This document shows, piece after piece, positions 6,053 through 6,575 of a DNA stretch of 6,575 bases. The notes below the pieces were generated by a model. That model was not told the origin of the DNA. It saw nothing but the letters and a program-made list of their open reading frames with translations, and did not search any database. The translations under genes were made by a program, and so were the position numbers. This DNA comes from JASFRS01 sp050114795 (GTDB lineage: Bacteria; Pseudomonadota; Alphaproteobacteria; Sphingomonadales; CAKZYD01). The stretch is from contig JASFRS010000139.1 of assembly GCA_050114795.1 (NCBI GenBank), positions 1 through 6,575 of the forward strand, read 5' to 3'. Every line of letters begins with the position of its first letter. The first letter of the stretch is position 1.

Positions 6053-6575
6053 ATGAAGCCAAAACAAAAATCAGATGGTCTGGCTCCACGCCGGGCCGCT
6101 TTGCACATCATCAAAGATGTTAAGGCAGGTGAGCAATTAGGCGATGCCTATTTAAAGCATCTGCCCCATGTGTTGGAGCGTGATCGCGCGCTTACCCGCC
6201 ATTTAGCGGTGACGACTTTAAAGCGGGAAGGTCAGTTAAAAGCCCTTATCAAACGCTGTTTGACCCGCCCCATGCCCAAAAATGCCCGTCCCGTGCTGGA
6301 TATTTTGGCTCTGGGCGTTGCTCAGCTCTTTTTCGCGCAAGTTCCCAAACATGCGGCTGTATCGACAACCGTTGACTTGGTTGCCAAGGATAAAAGACCG
6401 GCTATTCGTGCGTTAAAGCCGCTCGCCAATGCCATCATGCGGCGTTTGAGCGGGGAAGATGGCGCCAAATGGCTTGAAAAACAGGACGCGGTTAAGCTCA
6501 ACACGCCAAAATGGGTATGGGACCGTTGGACCAAATTTTATGGTGAGGACAAAGCCCGCGCCATCATCAACGCAA
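6053..6575 (+). CDS. rsmB: 16S rRNA (cytosine-967-C5)-methyltransferase RsmB (3' truncated)
   Basis: RsmB (Sun/Fmu) uses SAM to methylate C967 of 16S rRNA. The window holds 174 codons, about 40 percent of the usual 430-450, and the frame is open to the right edge. The visible part is the N-terminal NusB-like RNA-binding domain (about residues 10-135). It shows RDRALTRHLAVTTLKREG (43-60), ALGVAQLFF followed by VPKHAAV (97-103), and NAIMRR (126-131). Then NTPKWVWDRW followed by YG marks the approach to the methyltransferase domain, whose SAM site and two catalytic cysteines lie beyond the window. The codon before ATG 6053 is an in-frame TAA, so the start cannot be further upstream. The ribosome-binding site is poor (AAGACG region). 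At 19 bp after htpX it is probably co-transcribed with it. Confidence 0.93.
   Translation, partial: MKPKQKSDGLAPRRAALHIIKDVKAGEQLGDAYLKHLPHVLERDRALTRHLAVTTLKREGQLKALIKRCLTRPMPKNARPVLDILALGVAQLFFAQVPKHAAVSTTVDLVAKDKRPAIRALKPLANAIMRRLSGEDGAKWLEKQDAVKLNTPKWVWDRWTKFYGEDKARAIINA

Noticed and set aside
6036..6056. AT-rich dyad (ATTTAA and TTTAAAT) between htpX and rsmB considered as a terminator
   Set aside because: The stem is short and purely A-T, with no following U-tract, and would be too weak to terminate transcription.
1..6575. The idea that these genes together form a new defence or metabolic system
   Set aside because: Nearly every gene belongs to a known housekeeping or accessory family, and the neighbourhoods look like normal alphaproteobacterial chromosome. 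No composition shift, mobile element or toxin-antitoxin-like pair was seen.

Overview
The window reads as ordinary chromosomal DNA from an alphaproteobacterium of moderate GC content (roughly half G+C by eye). The placement rests on three things. The first is the tsaD-gpsA-YciI-family gene string. The second is a DUF1674/SDHAF4-type succinate dehydrogenase assembly factor, a family typical of alphaproteobacteria and mitochondria. The third is htpX next to rsmB. Genus or family cannot be settled from the sequence. No mobile element, CRISPR array, rRNA or tRNA gene was seen, and there is no gene-free stretch longer than about 100 bases.

Layout. Positions 1-2276 hold a left-truncated plus-strand operon: tsaD (tRNA t6A synthesis), gpsA (glycerol-3-phosphate dehydrogenase) and a small YciI-family protein whose start codon overlaps the gpsA stop codon. 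Convergent to it is a ten-helix EamA/DMT-family transporter on the minus strand (2273-3163). A 101-bp divergent control region (3164-3264) separates the transporter from an exported COG4798-type predicted methyltransferase (3265-4071). Convergent to that gene is a 47-residue SDHAF4/DUF1674 gene on the minus strand (4068-4211), which a length-limited gene finder could miss. It diverges, across only 35 bp, from a short-chain dehydrogenase (4247-5065). Then come htpX, a membrane zinc protease (5119-6033), and the first 174 codons of rsmB, the 16S rRNA m5C967 methyltransferase (6053 to the right edge).

Function. The left operon joins translation fidelity (t6A) to phospholipid precursor supply, a common alphaproteobacterial arrangement without an obvious shared pathway. 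The right side has a clear regulatory signal: a sequence closely matching a heat-shock (RpoH/sigma-32) promoter overlaps the stop codon of the short-chain dehydrogenase and sits just upstream of htpX. rsmB follows htpX by 19 bp and is probably co-transcribed with it.

Genes are packed tightly. Both convergent gene pairs overlap by exactly four bases, sharing the palindrome TTAA that supplies a TAA stop on each strand. I found no convincing intrinsic terminator. I also found no evidence of a novel multi-gene system; the points most worth a second look are the heat-shock promoter, the small SDHAF4 gene, the exported methyltransferase and the shared-stop convergent pairs.
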